A DNA stretch of 64,000 nt from Janthinobacterium rivuli (GTDB lineage Bacteria; Pseudomonadota; Gammaproteobacteria; Burkholderiales; Burkholderiaceae_D): NCBI RefSeq assembly GCF_009208735.1, contig NZ_WFLJ01000011.1, positions 186,001 through 250,000 on the forward strand. Direction: 5' to 3'. A model generated the notes under the pieces. It saw only the letters and a program-made list of their open reading frames with translations. It searched no databases and had not been told where the DNA came from. This document shows, one piece after another, positions 6,925 through 16,677 of the stretch. Position 1 is the stretch's first letter. Every line of letters starts with the position of its first letter. The position numbers and the translations under genes are program-made.

Positions 6925-8751
6925 GTGATTCTTATGGCCGGTGTGAATATCCTCAAGTACCTGGGTTGGCTTGGCCACGATCGCCAATGTGATCGCGGCC
7001 GGCAGGCCGCGCCCATCTGTCCGCAACGTTTACTGCCCCAACCCGCTCAAACGCGTGACGGCGGAATGCGTCCCCGTAGTGTCGATGCGATCTTGGACGA
7101 TAATCGGGATATCCTGGGGCGCATTAAATTGGCTTATGGCGGCGATGGGAATGCCTTTGCCAAGGAAATGCTTCCACTCATCAGGAAGTACATCGCGTAC
7201 GTGAACGTATTGCCTGCGACGCAGGACAGTTTTTTTGCTCGCCCAGGAGGTTTAGCACGCCTGGGGCTCGAGACGGCGTTCTTTGCATTACAAGCGACCG
7301 ATTCGCAGATTTTTGCTGGCAGAGCGACGATTTCTACTCGTCGACAGTTGGAGCCACGCTGGCGCTTCGGCACCTTCGCCGCAGGCCTATGCGCTTACCT
7401 CTACCGCGCGTTGGACACTGTCGTCGTGAGTGACGAGCATGGAACCGTGTGGCATCCATACCTGACATCCCTCGGGGAATGGATCCACAAACACTCGGTT
7501 GGCCGTCTGTTTGTCAAATGGGGGGAGGCCAGGCAGGAATGCCGCTCCCTGTCATTGTTCGCGCTACCGATGATCCTGCCGACCGACACGTTGGCCTACC
7601 TGACCCAGGACGGCTCGATGATCGTCGCCCACATGCTTGCGGCGATCAGTGGTGAGGTGAGGTATCACGATCATAACGTCATTGACCATCTCGTCAATCG
7701 AGCATCAACTTTGGTGATACACCGCGACTTGCGCGATGCAGATGCGCCGGCAGGTAGAGCGCGGGCGAGAGCCTACCTTGCCAGGTTTCTCCTGAACGCG
7801 ATGCGCGAGTTGGTTCAGTCTCATCAGGGATGGGTGCCCAATGCGGACCGGTCCCGCATGTGGCTCGGGCGGGATGGCTTGTTTCTGGTGTGGCCGAACG
7901 GTATCAGCGACATACTCACCTTGTTGGAAGACGAGGGATTGTATGGCTTGCCGGCCTCGCCAGTCGATGCCATGGAAATTTTGATCGATGCCGGGATCAT
8001 CCTGCCAATGAGTTCGGACGAGAGTGTTTGGTCGATCCGGCCACCAGGTGCCCCCGAACCCTTGGAGGCGTTGAAGTTAGTGACGCCAGGTTGTGTCCTT
8101 GCTGTCTTACACCCGTCACCAGTGGCGCTGGACATGAACATTGCTCTCAATGGATCGCATGAGGAGGAGCGAACCACGGAGAGTGATACCAAGCTGCGGC
8201 AGGCGAGCGCGACACCACCCCAGGCTCAGGAAGAGTGCCCTGCGCCAGAGACCCCTCCGGATGCTAGTGATCGTCAGTTGTCGCTGCCAACCATCCCACC
8301 CATCCCTGCAGTGGCGGGGAGTGCCGGTATCGAACCACGTACAGATGGCCGCCAAGGAAAGGCAAAGAAGGTCAAACATACTGAACCAATTCAGTCGGCA
8401 ATCGGGCACTACTCGTTACGCGCACCGATTCGATTGAATCCAGGTGTTGCCAAGATACTGCAAGCGATCGTGCAGACTCTCAATGATACGACCTTGCCTC
8501 CGGCATGCTATCCCATGGCGTCAGGCCTGTTTGTCCCCTTGGATGTCTTCGCGGCGCGGCAGGCGGATGGGAAGATGGCGCTACGCGCCCTTGCCGATGC
8601 CGACATGCTGGTCACAGGGCCAGCAGGAACCGAGCCTGTTGAGTATCACAAGCTGCATGGCAAGCAACTGGTAGGAATGGTCATCGCTCGCCAATTCATC
8701 GAGGGCTTGGATGGAGCAGGGGAGACCTCAATCAATTCGAACGCAGGTTGA
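6925..8751 (+). CDS. MobH-type relaxase (TraI_2 family)
   Basis: A 608-residue protein. Residues 50-220 resemble the TraI_2 (MobH) relaxase domain: LAYGGDGNAF, FARPGGLARLGLETAFFALQ, RRQLEPRWR. Residues 330-400 and 480-600 match the C-terminal TraI-like helix-rich domains, separated by a proline/serine-rich linker. MobH relaxases nick the element at oriT and lead the strand into the recipient. The histidines that many MobH proteins carry around the PGGL motif are not visible. The N-terminal 40 residues look unusual, so the exact start is uncertain. traD follows at once. Confidence 0.7.
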   Translation: MILMAGVNILKYLGWLGHDRQCDRGRQAAPICPQRLLPQPAQTRDGGMRPRSVDAILDDNRDILGRIKLAYGGDGNAFAKEMLPLIRKYIAYVNVLPATQDSFFARPGGLARLGLETAFFALQATDSQIFAGRATISTRRQLEPRWRFGTFAAGLCAYLYRALDTVVVSDEHGTVWHPYLTSLGEWIHKHSVGRLFVKWGEARQECRSLSLFALPMILPTDTLAYLTQDGSMIVAHMLAAISGEVRYHDHNVIDHLVNRASTLVIHRDLRDADAPAGRARARAYLARFLLNAMRELVQSHQGWVPNADRSRMWLGRDGLFLVWPNGISDILTLLEDEGLYGLPASPVDAMEILIDAGIILPMSSDESVWSIRPPGAPEPLEALKLVTPGCVLAVLHPSPVALDMNIALNGSHEEERTTESDTKLRQASATPPQAQEECPAPETPPDASDRQLSLPTIPPIPAVAGSAGIEPRTDGRQGKAKKVKHTEPIQSAIGHYSLRAPIRLNPGVAKILQAIVQTLNDTTLPPACYPMASGLFVPLDVFAARQADGKMALRALADADMLVTGPAGTEPVEYHKLHGKQLVGMVIARQFIEGLDGAGETSINSNAG

Positions 8752-8753
8752 TC

Positions 8754-10667
8754 ATGTTGCTGCGACAGTATGAAATGCCATGGCGTAGTCCCGTTGAGGG
8801 GGCCGCCGCCCTGGCATGGATTCTTGCCGCCGCCATTTTTTACTGTCTAATACCTGAGCATTTACCACCGCGTGCGGGCGTTCCGCTCATTGTTGTTTCA
8901 ATTCTCATTGCCTTGATTCGCTGCCAGCAAGCCCTGCGTGTTGTGCGTATTCGTGCTGCGTTGTCTGGCCGCGCCATGGAAATGGTTCCAATTTCCCGGC
9001 TTGCCAAATGGACAGGCGATCCTGAACAGGTCGTATTTGGCCTGGGTTTTATCTGGCTGCCACTGCACTCTCAGCGGCTTTACGAGCTGATCAAGATCGA
9101 TTACCGCGCGATGACCATTTCTCCCTGGCTCATACGCGCTCTGGGATATCAGCCGAACCCACAATCCGACGCAGAGATTGGCTTGCCCTGGATTCATGGC
9201 GTCGAGTCGGAAGAGCGCTTGTTGATACGGCCGCTGCAGAACTTTGAAGGGGGAACCTTGGTGGTCGGAACCACGCAGTCCGGCAAAGGGGTATGCCTTG
9301 GTTGGTTGATTTTTCAAGCTATTCGACGTGGCGATGTCGTCATTATTATTGATCCGAAAAACTCACGTCGCCTCAAGCGACTGGTCATGAAGGCGTGCCA
9401 ACTGTATCGTGAGCCAGACAGTTTTCTGTGGTTTCATCCTGCTTTTCCGGAAACGGGTGTGCGTCTTGACTTCACGTTCAACTGGCAAAAGCCCACCGAA
9501 GTCGCTTCGCGGATTCAGTCAATCATGCCACCGGACACAGCCGGAACGTTCAGCGCATTTGGTTGGGACGCGGTGAATGTGGTCGTGCAAGGGATGGTGC
9601 AACTGGAGAAGCGCCCGAATTTGGAAAAACTAAAGCAGTATATTGAGGGAGGCGTCGAACCGATCCTGGAACAGGCGCTCGAGCGTTTTTACGAACAGCT
9701 TCTTGGCATGCAGTGGCGTAGCACACCCGAGATGGTGCGCTTGCTTGATAAAGCGCGGAGAGGCCAGATCAAGTCGCCAACGCCAGCCGCGAGCCAGGAG
9801 CTGTTGGCGTACGTGACTTACTACGATCATCATGTGCATGAAGCTCGGCGCGATCCGGTGGTCAGTTCACAGGTCCGGGTATTTCAGCATAACCGCGAGC
9901 ACTATCAGAAAATAACCGCCAATCTTTTACCGATCTTGTCCATGCTGACCTCCGGAGACCTGGGCAAAAGCCTGTCGCCGGATCCGTTTGATGCGGATGA
10001 CCAGCGCCCGATCATGAATCTGGAAAAGATCGAGCGCGCGGGACATGTACTGCTGCTGTGTCTGGACTCATTACCGGATCCTTCCGTTGCCACGGCCATC
10101 GGCGCCATGGCGCTGGCCGACCTGGCGGCCCGCTCCGGTATTCGCTACAACCTGGGAGGAGAGCGGCGCATCGCCCTGTTTGTAGATGAGCTATCCAACG
10201 TGATTAATCAGCCGTTGATCGAGATATTGAACAAAGGTGCCGAGGGAGGGTTGTATACGACGGCCGCCATGCAGACGATTGCCGACCTGGCCAAACGCCT
10301 TGGTAGCCAGGAGGCGGCACGCATGGCATTAGGGAACCTGAATAACCTCATCGCCTTCCGGACCAAGGATCAGCCCACTCAGGAGTTCATCAATGAAACA
10401 CTGGGGCAAACCACCATCCATAACATGAAAGTAGGGCATAACACGGCCAGAGACGGCCACTTCACGGACTTTACGGCTGTCGATTCGACCCAATTGAGCG
10501 AGGAGGTCAACGAATTAGTCCCGCCATCGCTTCTCGGTAAATTACCCAATTTGCAGTTCTTCGCTTCAGTTTCGGGCGGACATGTCTACAAGGGGCGGTT
10601 TACGCTGGTCGACCCAGGCGCGGACGATGCCTGTTCTGAAGACAAGGAATCGGGGGAGGCATGCTGA
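8754..10667 (+). CDS. traD: TraD-type coupling protein (T4CP)
   Basis: A 637-residue protein from the ATG at 8754, just after the relaxase stop. Two N-terminal membrane helices (about 18-60) anchor a cytoplasmic ATPase with Walker A GTTQSGKG (172-179) and Walker B FVDE (D478-E479). It recognises the relaxosome and pumps DNA into the T4SS channel. Length and layout fit the TraD group of SXT and related ICEs. Its stop overlaps the start of the DUF4400-like gene. Confidence 0.9.
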   Translation: MLLRQYEMPWRSPVEGAAALAWILAAAIFYCLIPEHLPPRAGVPLIVVSILIALIRCQQALRVVRIRAALSGRAMEMVPISRLAKWTGDPEQVVFGLGFIWLPLHSQRLYELIKIDYRAMTISPWLIRALGYQPNPQSDAEIGLPWIHGVESEERLLIRPLQNFEGGTLVVGTTQSGKGVCLGWLIFQAIRRGDVVIIIDPKNSRRLKRLVMKACQLYREPDSFLWFHPAFPETGVRLDFTFNWQKPTEVASRIQSIMPPDTAGTFSAFGWDAVNVVVQGMVQLEKRPNLEKLKQYIEGGVEPILEQALERFYEQLLGMQWRSTPEMVRLLDKARRGQIKSPTPAASQELLAYVTYYDHHVHEARRDPVVSSQVRVFQHNREHYQKITANLLPILSMLTSGDLGKSLSPDPFDADDQRPIMNLEKIERAGHVLLLCLDSLPDPSVATAIGAMALADLAARSGIRYNLGGERRIALFVDELSNVINQPLIEILNKGAEGGLYTTAAMQTIADLAKRLGSQEAARMALGNLNNLIAFRTKDQPTQEFINETLGQTTIHNMKVGHNTARDGHFTDFTAVDSTQLSEEVNELVPPSLLGKLPNLQFFASVSGGHVYKGRFTLVDPGADDACSEDKESGEAC

Positions 10668-11275
10668 TTCGGTTGACGGCTATCGTCTCGCTGAGCGTGT
10701 TGCTGATTCTGGTGCTGTACCTGCCCTCAGCGTTTCCGCCGCAGCGATTTGTCGCCCAGATCCGCGCAGAGCATATCGCCAGTGCGGATTGCTGGGGTAA
10801 TCCGTATGCGGGACGCGTGTTGAGTCGATTGTTTGAGTATCAAGCTGCATTGGCCGCTCAACCGGCATCGATTCACGTCCACGATGTGCAGGTGGATCCG
10901 GTAGCACAACCTGTCGCCAATAGCCTTGGGCGGGTACGCTCACAGCTGTTCCAGAGCAGCTATTTTCGCTCACTCGATACGCTGACCATGCTGGCGCTGT
11001 ACAGACTAGCAGGCATCGTGGAGTGGTGGCCGACGTTTGCGGTGCTGATGATGGCCTGTATCGTGGATGCGGCGGTGCGCCGGCAAATTAAACGCCTGGA
11101 ATTTGCCAGGCCGCACCCAGAGTGGTTTGTTGCAGCAATGGGAGTAGCGATCTTGCTGATTTGTCTCTTGGCAGTAGCGTGTGTGCTGCCTGTTCAACTG
11201 TCTCCGCTTCTGTTGCCCGCGATGTTAGGTGGGGTGGTGTGGCTGGCAGGGCAAATAGTGGTGCACTATGCGTGA
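10661..11275 (+). CDS. DUF4400-like integral membrane protein
   Basis: A 204-residue protein overlapping the end of traD by 7 bases. It has an N-terminal helix (about 3-25), a large periplasmic loop, a helix near 118-135, the cytoplasmic segment DAAVRRQIKRLEFARPHPE, and two C-terminal helices. This topology and motif fit the DUF4400 family, which follows traD in many ICEs. Its job is unknown; it probably supports coupling or channel assembly. Confidence 0.7.
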   Translation: MLIRLTAIVSLSVLLILVLYLPSAFPPQRFVAQIRAEHIASADCWGNPYAGRVLSRLFEYQAALAAQPASIHVHDVQVDPVAQPVANSLGRVRSQLFQSSYFRSLDTLTMLALYRLAGIVEWWPTFAVLMMACIVDAAVRRQIKRLEFARPHPEWFVAAMGVAILLICLLAVACVLPVQLSPLLLPAMLGGVVWLAGQIVVHYA

Positions 11276-11401
11276 GCTTCCCAGTAACAGCCCTGCAGCC
11301 ATCGCTATTCACTGAAGGTAACCAGTTCCTGAACGGCATTGTATCTATCGGGACTTCAAACCGACACAATCTCCTCCGAGTTCAACAACACGAAGCGGAA
11401 C

Positions 11402-11614
11402 ATGAACAGGCAGGAATTCCAGACATCGAAAGAAGCGACCTGGCTTAGTCAGCTGGCGTGGCATGCCGTGAGCAGCAAGAGCATCGCCGCCGTCTGCCGG
11501 GATGAGGCGCCCTCGCAGGCCAGCTTTCACGTCTGGCGCACGAAACTGGCGAACGGCATTAACGAACGTGCCGCTACGCCAATGGCAATACCAATACACG
11601 CGCGCAACTTTTAG
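11402..11614 (+). pseudogene. IS66-type TnpA fragment
   Basis: From the ATG at 11402 the frame encodes WLSQLAWHAVSSKSIAAVC, then a FHVWRTKL helix end. This resembles the small helix-turn-helix TnpA protein of IS66 elements. After about 11560 the similarity stops and no TnpB or TnpC follows, so this is a decayed insertion-sequence end. Upstream 11276-11401 shows no gene. Confidence 0.45.
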
Positions 11615-12098
11615 GCAAGCCATCAAGGGAGAGGCGTTTACCGGATACATTGAGCGCCTGCAAGCGAAGGCAGCCACGAACGATCGAAAAAAAGAGCTGC
11701 CTGATATCGAGGCAAAGCGCAAGGAAGTAACGGACGAAATCAAAACAATTGAGCCGGCGTATGCAGCCGAGATGCGGCGCCAGCGCGATCTTGCTGACGC
11801 TGCGGCAACGATGAATGCACTCAAGGGCATTCTCTCCACTGCTTCGATGTTGAACTCCATATATAACGCCATCGGTAGTTCAATTGGGAACTCGACTGAT
11901 TTTTCTTCGCCTCAAGCGGTCGTCGACAAGCTGCAATCGATGGCGAAAGACTCTGGCGGGAAGGCCGAACAAATTTTGGTCCAACAAGAAACCTACTACA
12001 ACGAGCAGGGTCAAATTGAACAGCAAGTGCTACAGTTCGGTATGGAGCTCAAGATGCCGGTACCAAAGCCTGGATCTGTGCTGCTTCCTCTTCCTTAA
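11502..12098 (+). pseudogene. Coiled-coil protein fragment fused to IS debris
   Basis: Only the part from about 11600 looks like real protein: a charged coiled coil (KELPDIEAKRKEVTDEIKT and onward), an ASMLNSIYNAIGSSIG stretch and a C-terminal KPGSVLLPLP. The first 30 residues are an out-of-frame reading of the TnpA fragment. It is probably the C-terminal remainder of a larger gene cut by an insertion sequence. Function unknown. Confidence 0.4.
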
Positions 12099-12697
12099 AT
12101 TGGACCCGCAAATACGGGTCTGGCGCCTGATTACCCGTCGGCCGGTCAAAATCCCCGATCTCTGACCACCTAAAATTCCGGTTCTAATGGACTGGACGCC
12201 CTCTTTCAAACAGCATCGAGGTGCCCAAATAGGCTGTGTCCCCTAACGGCTGTAAGTGCAAACTATTGAAAAGCTAAATGCCATTATTTCCTTACTTTTC
12301 AATTTACTGGCTGTCGTTTTGTAGTAGATGACATAGGTGTAAGCCACGCCGCTTACGGTGCAGGAAACGCGATTCCACTGGCAACTACTCAATGCAGCAT
12401 GATGCCGCTGAAGGTGCTTCGCGGCTTTGAAGGGGGGGGCGGCGGATATCTATCACCCCAAGGAGCAGGAGCCGACGGTATTTACGCAGATGACGGTTCT
12501 GCACTCGACGTTGGGTATAGAGATGGTAGTACCCGATGGGCTTCTCGCGTGTATCGAGTTGGAGCTAGGTCATGGCGTAAATTTTAGATTAAGAACCACT
12601 GACGCGGCACCAGTCTGCGAGCATTTTAAGTCGATACTTCATTAAATCTTGGATCATATTTTAGATACACTCTACCTGCACAGCAAACTGCGATATT
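12099..12697. other. Decayed region, remnant reading frames only
   Basis: About 600 bases with no intact gene. Near 12110-12180 there is a stretch that looks like an old insertion-sequence end. A frame at 12412-12645 encodes about 77 residues that could be a gene's C-terminal remainder. A run of G near 12432-12438 breaks the frames. Confidence 0.35.
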
Positions 12698-12907
12698 TCA
12701 TTTAAGAAGTGGAGGATACGATGAAACTAGACGTTCATACCAAGGTTTAGCCCAAAAATTGCATCCAGATCGTTCCATCGCTTCCTCTTCACTCAGCCCT
12801 CGTGCCATCAAGGTCTCAGCTACCAGAATATGTTTCGCAAGACGGCCTGCGTCGAACCACAAAAAGACTCCTGCGGCAAAAAGTACAATCAATCCGAACA
12901 ACTCCAT
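12698..12907 (-). CDS. Small membrane protein (69 aa)
   Basis: Starts at the ATG at 12907 behind a GGGGA site. One N-terminal membrane helix (ELFGLIVLFAAGVFLWF) is followed by a soluble tail with a helix GLSEEEAMERSG. It is last in a run of four small minus-strand genes (13684 to 12698). Function unknown. Confidence 0.55.
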   Translation of the reverse strand: MELFGLIVLFAAGVFLWFDAGRLAKHILVAETLMARGLSEEEAMERSGCNFWAKPWYERLVSSYPPLLK

Positions 12908-12947
12908 CACCGTCCCCGGTAAGAATAGATTGCTGATGTGATAGTTT

Positions 12948-13220
12948 TCAACTAATTGAAGTTGGTCTGATCATGAGCGAATAATGACTTGCCGCGTCGC
13001 TTTGCTTCGGATCGAATGTAGCTGGCGTTTTGCCGCAACGATGCCCGCATTTCGCATTTCGCATTTGTATGGCAGTATCTTCATTGCAGCCATGCTCCAG
13101 AAGAACGCTGATGGCATGCAAGCCACCCTATCGCACCATGTCCTGGGCCGGCAGCATTTCGTCTCGCATGGTGCGAAATATGCTCGCATCGAGCACGCCG
13201 GAATTTTCAATGAAGGCCAT
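12948..13220 (-). pseudogene. Small gene interrupted by an in-frame TAG
   Basis: Strong AGGAGG site 6 bases before the ATG at 13220. The frame encodes 30 residues (MAFIENSGVLDASIFRTMRD and onward) and then meets TAG. The same frame then runs 59 more codons, with a plausible sequence (GGLHAISVLLEHGCNEDTAI and onward), to a TGA at 12948. It looks like a 90-residue gene with a recent nonsense mutation, or a 30-residue peptide. Confidence 0.45.
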
Positions 13221-13245
13221 GTTATTCCTCCTAGTCAAACAACAT

Positions 13246-13422
13246 TCAAGGATCAATCCGCCGAACAAACCGCAAAGCGGCTAAATAAGCCAAGAGAACC
13301 GGGGCGGCTGCCATCATCAGCCACACTGGACCAACCGCATACTTCGCGAGGACGGGTGCATCCGCTAAATACTGCATGTAGTACAACGTACCGACTACCG
13401 CATACAGCCAGAAGATTTTCAT
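13246..13422 (-). CDS. Small membrane protein (58 aa)
   Basis: ATG at 13422 with GGAG 8 bases upstream. Encodes 58 residues with an N-terminal hydrophobic stretch (MKIFWLYAVVGTLYYM) and a second helix (VWLMMAAAPVLLAYLAAL), ending in a basic tail. It sits between the broken gene at 12948 and the 71-residue gene at 13469. Function unknown. Confidence 0.55.
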   Translation of the reverse strand: MKIFWLYAVVGTLYYMQYLADAPVLAKYAVGPVWLMMAAAPVLLAYLAALRFVRRIDP

Positions 13423-13468
13423 AATTTATCTCCGCAGACAGCTAATACAGAGCAGTAATGCCACGTTA

Positions 13469-13684
13469 CTATGTCAAGGCGATTAGGAGTGTCTCGACCT
13501 GACTTTGATTTGCCTCCAACCCCATGCCGGCCAGCTCGTCTTGCAGTACCTTCCGCAACATATAGCGCCGAACCTCGAGCGGGCAGCGCTCCAGCTTATT
13601 GCCGCGTGATGCCATGACGGACGGCCAATTATGCTTGTAGTTGGTGCCTGCGGTAGTGTTCAAGTCGGCGAGGATATCGCCCAT
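13469..13684 (-). CDS. Unknown small soluble protein (71 aa)
   Basis: ATG at 13684. A helix-rich soluble protein with segments NKLERCPLEVRRYMLRKVL and LEANQSQVETLLIALT. First gene of the four-gene minus-strand cluster. No family recognised. Confidence 0.5.
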   Translation of the reverse strand: MGDILADLNTTAGTNYKHNWPSVMASRGNKLERCPLEVRRYMLRKVLQDELAGMGLEANQSQVETLLIALT

Positions 13685-13905
13685 AGATCACCCAGCAGCA
13701 CGCTCCAAGGCGATCCAACGTTCGAAAAGTCCTAGCACTCGTTGCGTCACTAAAGTACTCCTGTACTCGCTGTGCGTATTTATCCAAGCGTACGCACAAA
13801 CCGTGCAATCTGCAAGGTTACGAGTCCATTTTCGTAGTAGGCGTCAGAAACGCTAAGGGCCGCATTGAGCAGCGTTCGTGGACGTTCTCGAATGCAATCG
13901 GGCGC

Positions 13906-14274
13906 TCAAATTAAGTAGACTGCCAAACAGCAAACACTTGATGGTCCGGCGGCGTCGGTCTTGAGGATTTTCTGATTTTCGTGCGCGACAATCAGAATTG
14001 CTACACCGATAAAGTCAGGACAGGGATCCGGCGCTATTCTGTCTTGCCTGGATTGACATTCTTCCGTATTGGCACGCCTCGCATGCGCCTTTGCCTTGGC
14101 TCCATTCCGCTGGATCGCACTGGCTGTAGCTGTCGCCCCGCTGGACTCAGGGACCGGCCACCGTTCCAGCGCTGCCCGCTGGGTGTTGGTTTGCTGTTCC
14201 AATCTTATGGACGGTTCAGGGTATCCGAGTTGTTCCCAGTTCATCGTTTCGTAAATAGTAGCCAGAGTATGCAA
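13906..14274 (-). CDS. Uncertain small reading frame
   Basis: A 122-codon frame with only a TTG start and no clear ribosome-binding site. Its first part (ATIYETMNWEQLGYPEPS) looks protein-like and the frame stays open about 15 codons upstream, so it may be the remains of a longer gene with a lost start. The rest of 13685-14416 holds nothing else convincing. Confidence 0.25.
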   Translation of the reverse strand: MHTLATIYETMNWEQLGYPEPSIRLEQQTNTQRAALERWPVPESSGATATASAIQRNGAKAKAHARRANTEECQSRQDRIAPDPCPDFIGVAILIVAHENQKILKTDAAGPSSVCCLAVYLI

Positions 14275-14416
14275 GTCAGGCCCCAGAATATCATCTATGC
14301 GCGGCTGGGCATTCTTGCATCATTTCATAGCTGGCTCAACGCGGGTGGTTGAAATGGAGGTCACGGTAGCCCTTTAAATGAATGATATTGGGGCGCATGC
14401 ATGTCCCTGAGAAATC

Positions 14417-14731
14417 TCAATCGTCCGGCCCGGAACCGCAGCCTGCAGGGCAATAGCCGAGGTCAATGCCGTGACTGCTACAGCCATGATCGTCGTTCCA
14501 TTTTGGCACTGCTTCGCACGCGTTTACCGCCTCATGGCCATCGGTATTGGTAATTTCGATCGCCTCGGCATGTTGTGGTGACGGCAGCCTTTCCAGCTCG
14601 TGGTTGATGGTGCCGCCGAACCGGGTGCCACCGAAGGGAAACTGGGTTACACCAAATAGCCCACAAAAAGCACGACTTTTTGGACAAACATTGATTCTGC
14701 GATGCGCTAGCATGATGTCGTACGCAGTCAT
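14417..14731 (-). CDS. Unknown protein (104 aa)
   Basis: ATG at 14731, divergent from the gene at 14750 with only 18 bases between. A small soluble protein with six cysteines and a Gly/Cys-rich C terminus (GCSSHGIDLGYCPAGCGSG). No family recognised. Confidence 0.4.
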   Translation of the reverse strand: MTAYDIMLAHRRINVCPKSRAFCGLFGVTQFPFGGTRFGGTINHELERLPSPQHAEAIEITNTDGHEAVNACEAVPKWNDDHGCSSHGIDLGYCPAGCGSGPDD

Positions 14732-14749
14732 TTCTGATTTCGAGTCGCC

Positions 14750-15256
14750 ATGAATACTGAATTTCGTTCGATGCCGTCCTCATCCTCCGCTCACACGGCT
14801 GCTACGCATCGTTCTGCTGCCTCATCCTCGCGGTGTGACGAAACGATCGGTACGCTGGTCTGGATGGAGGAATTTCATCTGCTCGACCAGCTGTTCAACC
14901 ATCATCACAATTGTTCGCCAAAATTGCGGCATCCCGATCTGATTAGTGCTTGTATTGCAAGAGTGTTTGCGCAGCCGGAACCGGCGAAGCATATTTTTTC
15001 GTTTTTGCATACCCGGATGGTGTTGCGCGATCAATGCATGCCGCGTCGACAAGAGGAAATCTGGCGCGCACAGTATGTATTGTTGCTGGCGCTGCAGAAG
15101 TCCGAAATGAACCGGCATCCCCATCCTCGATTCGACCTGGGGCAGTTTACGACCGCGTGCATCGCCCTGGCCTTGCAGGAAGACGGGGCGCAAGAGAAAA
15201 TATTTGAACAGGCCCGGCGCAATATCGCCGAGCGGGCAGTATCGCACCTGCCATAA
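14750..15256 (+). CDS. Unknown protein (168 aa)
   Basis: ATG at 14750. A Ser/Ala-rich N-terminal 30 residues precede a helical soluble domain (WMEEFHLLDQLFNHHHNC, RRQEEIWRAQYVLLLALQK). No signal peptide. It precedes the T4SS operon but I do not recognise it. Confidence 0.5.
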   Translation: MNTEFRSMPSSSSAHTAATHRSAASSSRCDETIGTLVWMEEFHLLDQLFNHHHNCSPKLRHPDLISACIARVFAQPEPAKHIFSFLHTRMVLRDQCMPRRQEEIWRAQYVLLLALQKSEMNRHPHPRFDLGQFTTACIALALQEDGAQEKIFEQARRNIAERAVSHLP

Positions 15257-15409
15257 GAGGCAGATCGCAAGGCATATCGCAAACGGATATGCGACCCGAA
15301 GTGACCTTGCCAGGCTGATGCCAGGCTTACCCGATGTACACCTTTGATGGTCTGGCGCCTGCGCGCGCCGGGTGGATCAACGCTTTCGGGTTTATGCCTG
15401 CTCCTTGCC

Positions 15410-15970
15410 ATGGAACGACACCTTTCATGCTTCATCGCGATCCTCGTTGTTTGTCCGGGTCCTGCCTGGGCTTGCTGGGAGCAAGCCGCCGTGCGCCACC
15501 ATGTGCCGGCACCGCTGCTCTATGCGATTGCGCAAGCGGAATCGTCACTGGATCCGAACGCAGTCAATCGCCGTCATCTGCGCCAAACCGGTACCGTGGA
15601 TATCGGTTATATGGGCGTCAATTCCAATCCACGGGTCCTGCGCAATTTGGGGGTGACCGAGCAAGAACTGCATGAGCCCTGTAAAAACATTCATGCTGGT
15701 TCCCGAATTCTCGTGGAAAAGCTGCAAAGGTACGGCAATACCTGGGAGGCGATCGGTGCATACAACGCCTCGTGTACCAAACTGAATGCGGCCCAATGCC
15801 AGGCGACGCGCACCCGCTATGCGTGGCGCGTATACCGCTTTCTCACTAACACCAAGCCGCAGGCAGCACGCCGCGCTACGCCGCACGGTAAGTACCGGAC
15901 GCAGAAAAATGCGCGCGCTGAATCGGTCGTCCCAACGCAGCCAGTACTGGTGGCAGTGGGGCTGACATGA
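15410..15970 (+). CDS. Lytic transglycosylase (SLT domain), VirB1-like
   Basis: From the ATG at 15410 the protein is 186 residues, with a signal peptide (about 1-21, ending PAWA); an ATG at 15344 would add 22 residues. The mature protein has the transglycosylase pattern: PLLYAIAQAESSLDPNAVN with the catalytic Glu, then GYMGVNSNP and AIGAYNASC. It opens the peptidoglycan locally so the conjugation channel can be built. It is the first gene of the pilus/T4SS cluster and its stop overlaps the next start. Confidence 0.85.
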   Translation: MERHLSCFIAILVVCPGPAWACWEQAAVRHHVPAPLLYAIAQAESSLDPNAVNRRHLRQTGTVDIGYMGVNSNPRVLRNLGVTEQELHEPCKNIHAGSRILVEKLQRYGNTWEAIGAYNASCTKLNAAQCQATRTRYAWRVYRFLTNTKPQAARRATPHGKYRTQKNARAESVVPTQPVLVAVGLT

Positions 15971-16677
15971 GACGCGCTATTGCTCAGGCCACACTAGCCG
16001 CCACAGGAATGGCTGCCGCCAGCTTGCTGATGGCCTCCTGCGAAAATGTGCATACCCAGCCACAACCTGCAGGCCTGTCTTCCCGCGCAGCCGCGCCTGG
16101 GTCGCACATGCAGCACATCACTCAGCTTCACTATGGCAGACAGGCACGCTACGGCCTGTGTATCGATCCAGCTTGTCCTACGCGCACGCCCAAGACGCTG
16201 GCAAGACGGGATGCGCACATTGAAGAGGTGCCGCAAGCCCCGATCGCCGCAGCCAGCACCCAGCGGACAATGGCTGGGACACCCGTGGGAGCCGGTGCAG
16301 CGAACGACAATGATTTGCCCGATGTCACCGAACTTGCGGTGTACTTTGCGCCGGGCTCTTCCCGCCTCGATAGAACGGCCCAACACGTTCTGCAGCAATT
16401 TCTCACGCTGGTGCAGCCAGCGTCCCATATTCGTATCGCTGGCAGAACAGACAACACCGGAACGCCGGCCCTGAACGATGCCATCGCACACCAGCGCGCG
16501 GCCAGGGTCGAGCGCTATCTGCGCCGCCATCTGCACGTGCCTGCAGTTCAACTTGAGGTGGAAAGCAGCGGCGCTTGCTGTTACGCCGCCGCCAATGCGA
16601 CCGAAACGGGCCGCCAGAACAACAGGAGGGTAGAGCTCAGCCTCACCGCCGACGCACCTCGGCAGGTGCAGAGATGA
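15967..16677 (+). CDS. OmpA-family lipoprotein
   Basis: A 236-residue protein with a lipoprotein signal (lipobox LMASC near residue 28). Its C-terminal OmpA-like peptidoglycan-binding domain (about 115-230) contains VYFAPGSSRLDRTA, HIRIAGRTDNTGTPALND and NNRRVELSL. It overlaps the transglycosylase gene by 4 bases. It probably fixes the transfer apparatus to the cell wall; OmpA-like proteins are known parts of some ICE transfer clusters. Confidence 0.85.
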   Translation: MRRAIAQATLAATGMAAASLLMASCENVHTQPQPAGLSSRAAAPGSHMQHITQLHYGRQARYGLCIDPACPTRTPKTLARRDAHIEEVPQAPIAAASTQRTMAGTPVGAGAANDNDLPDVTELAVYFAPGSSRLDRTAQHVLQQFLTLVQPASHIRIAGRTDNTGTPALNDAIAHQRAARVERYLRRHLHVPAVQLEVESSGACCYAAANATETGRQNNRRVELSLTADAPRQVQR

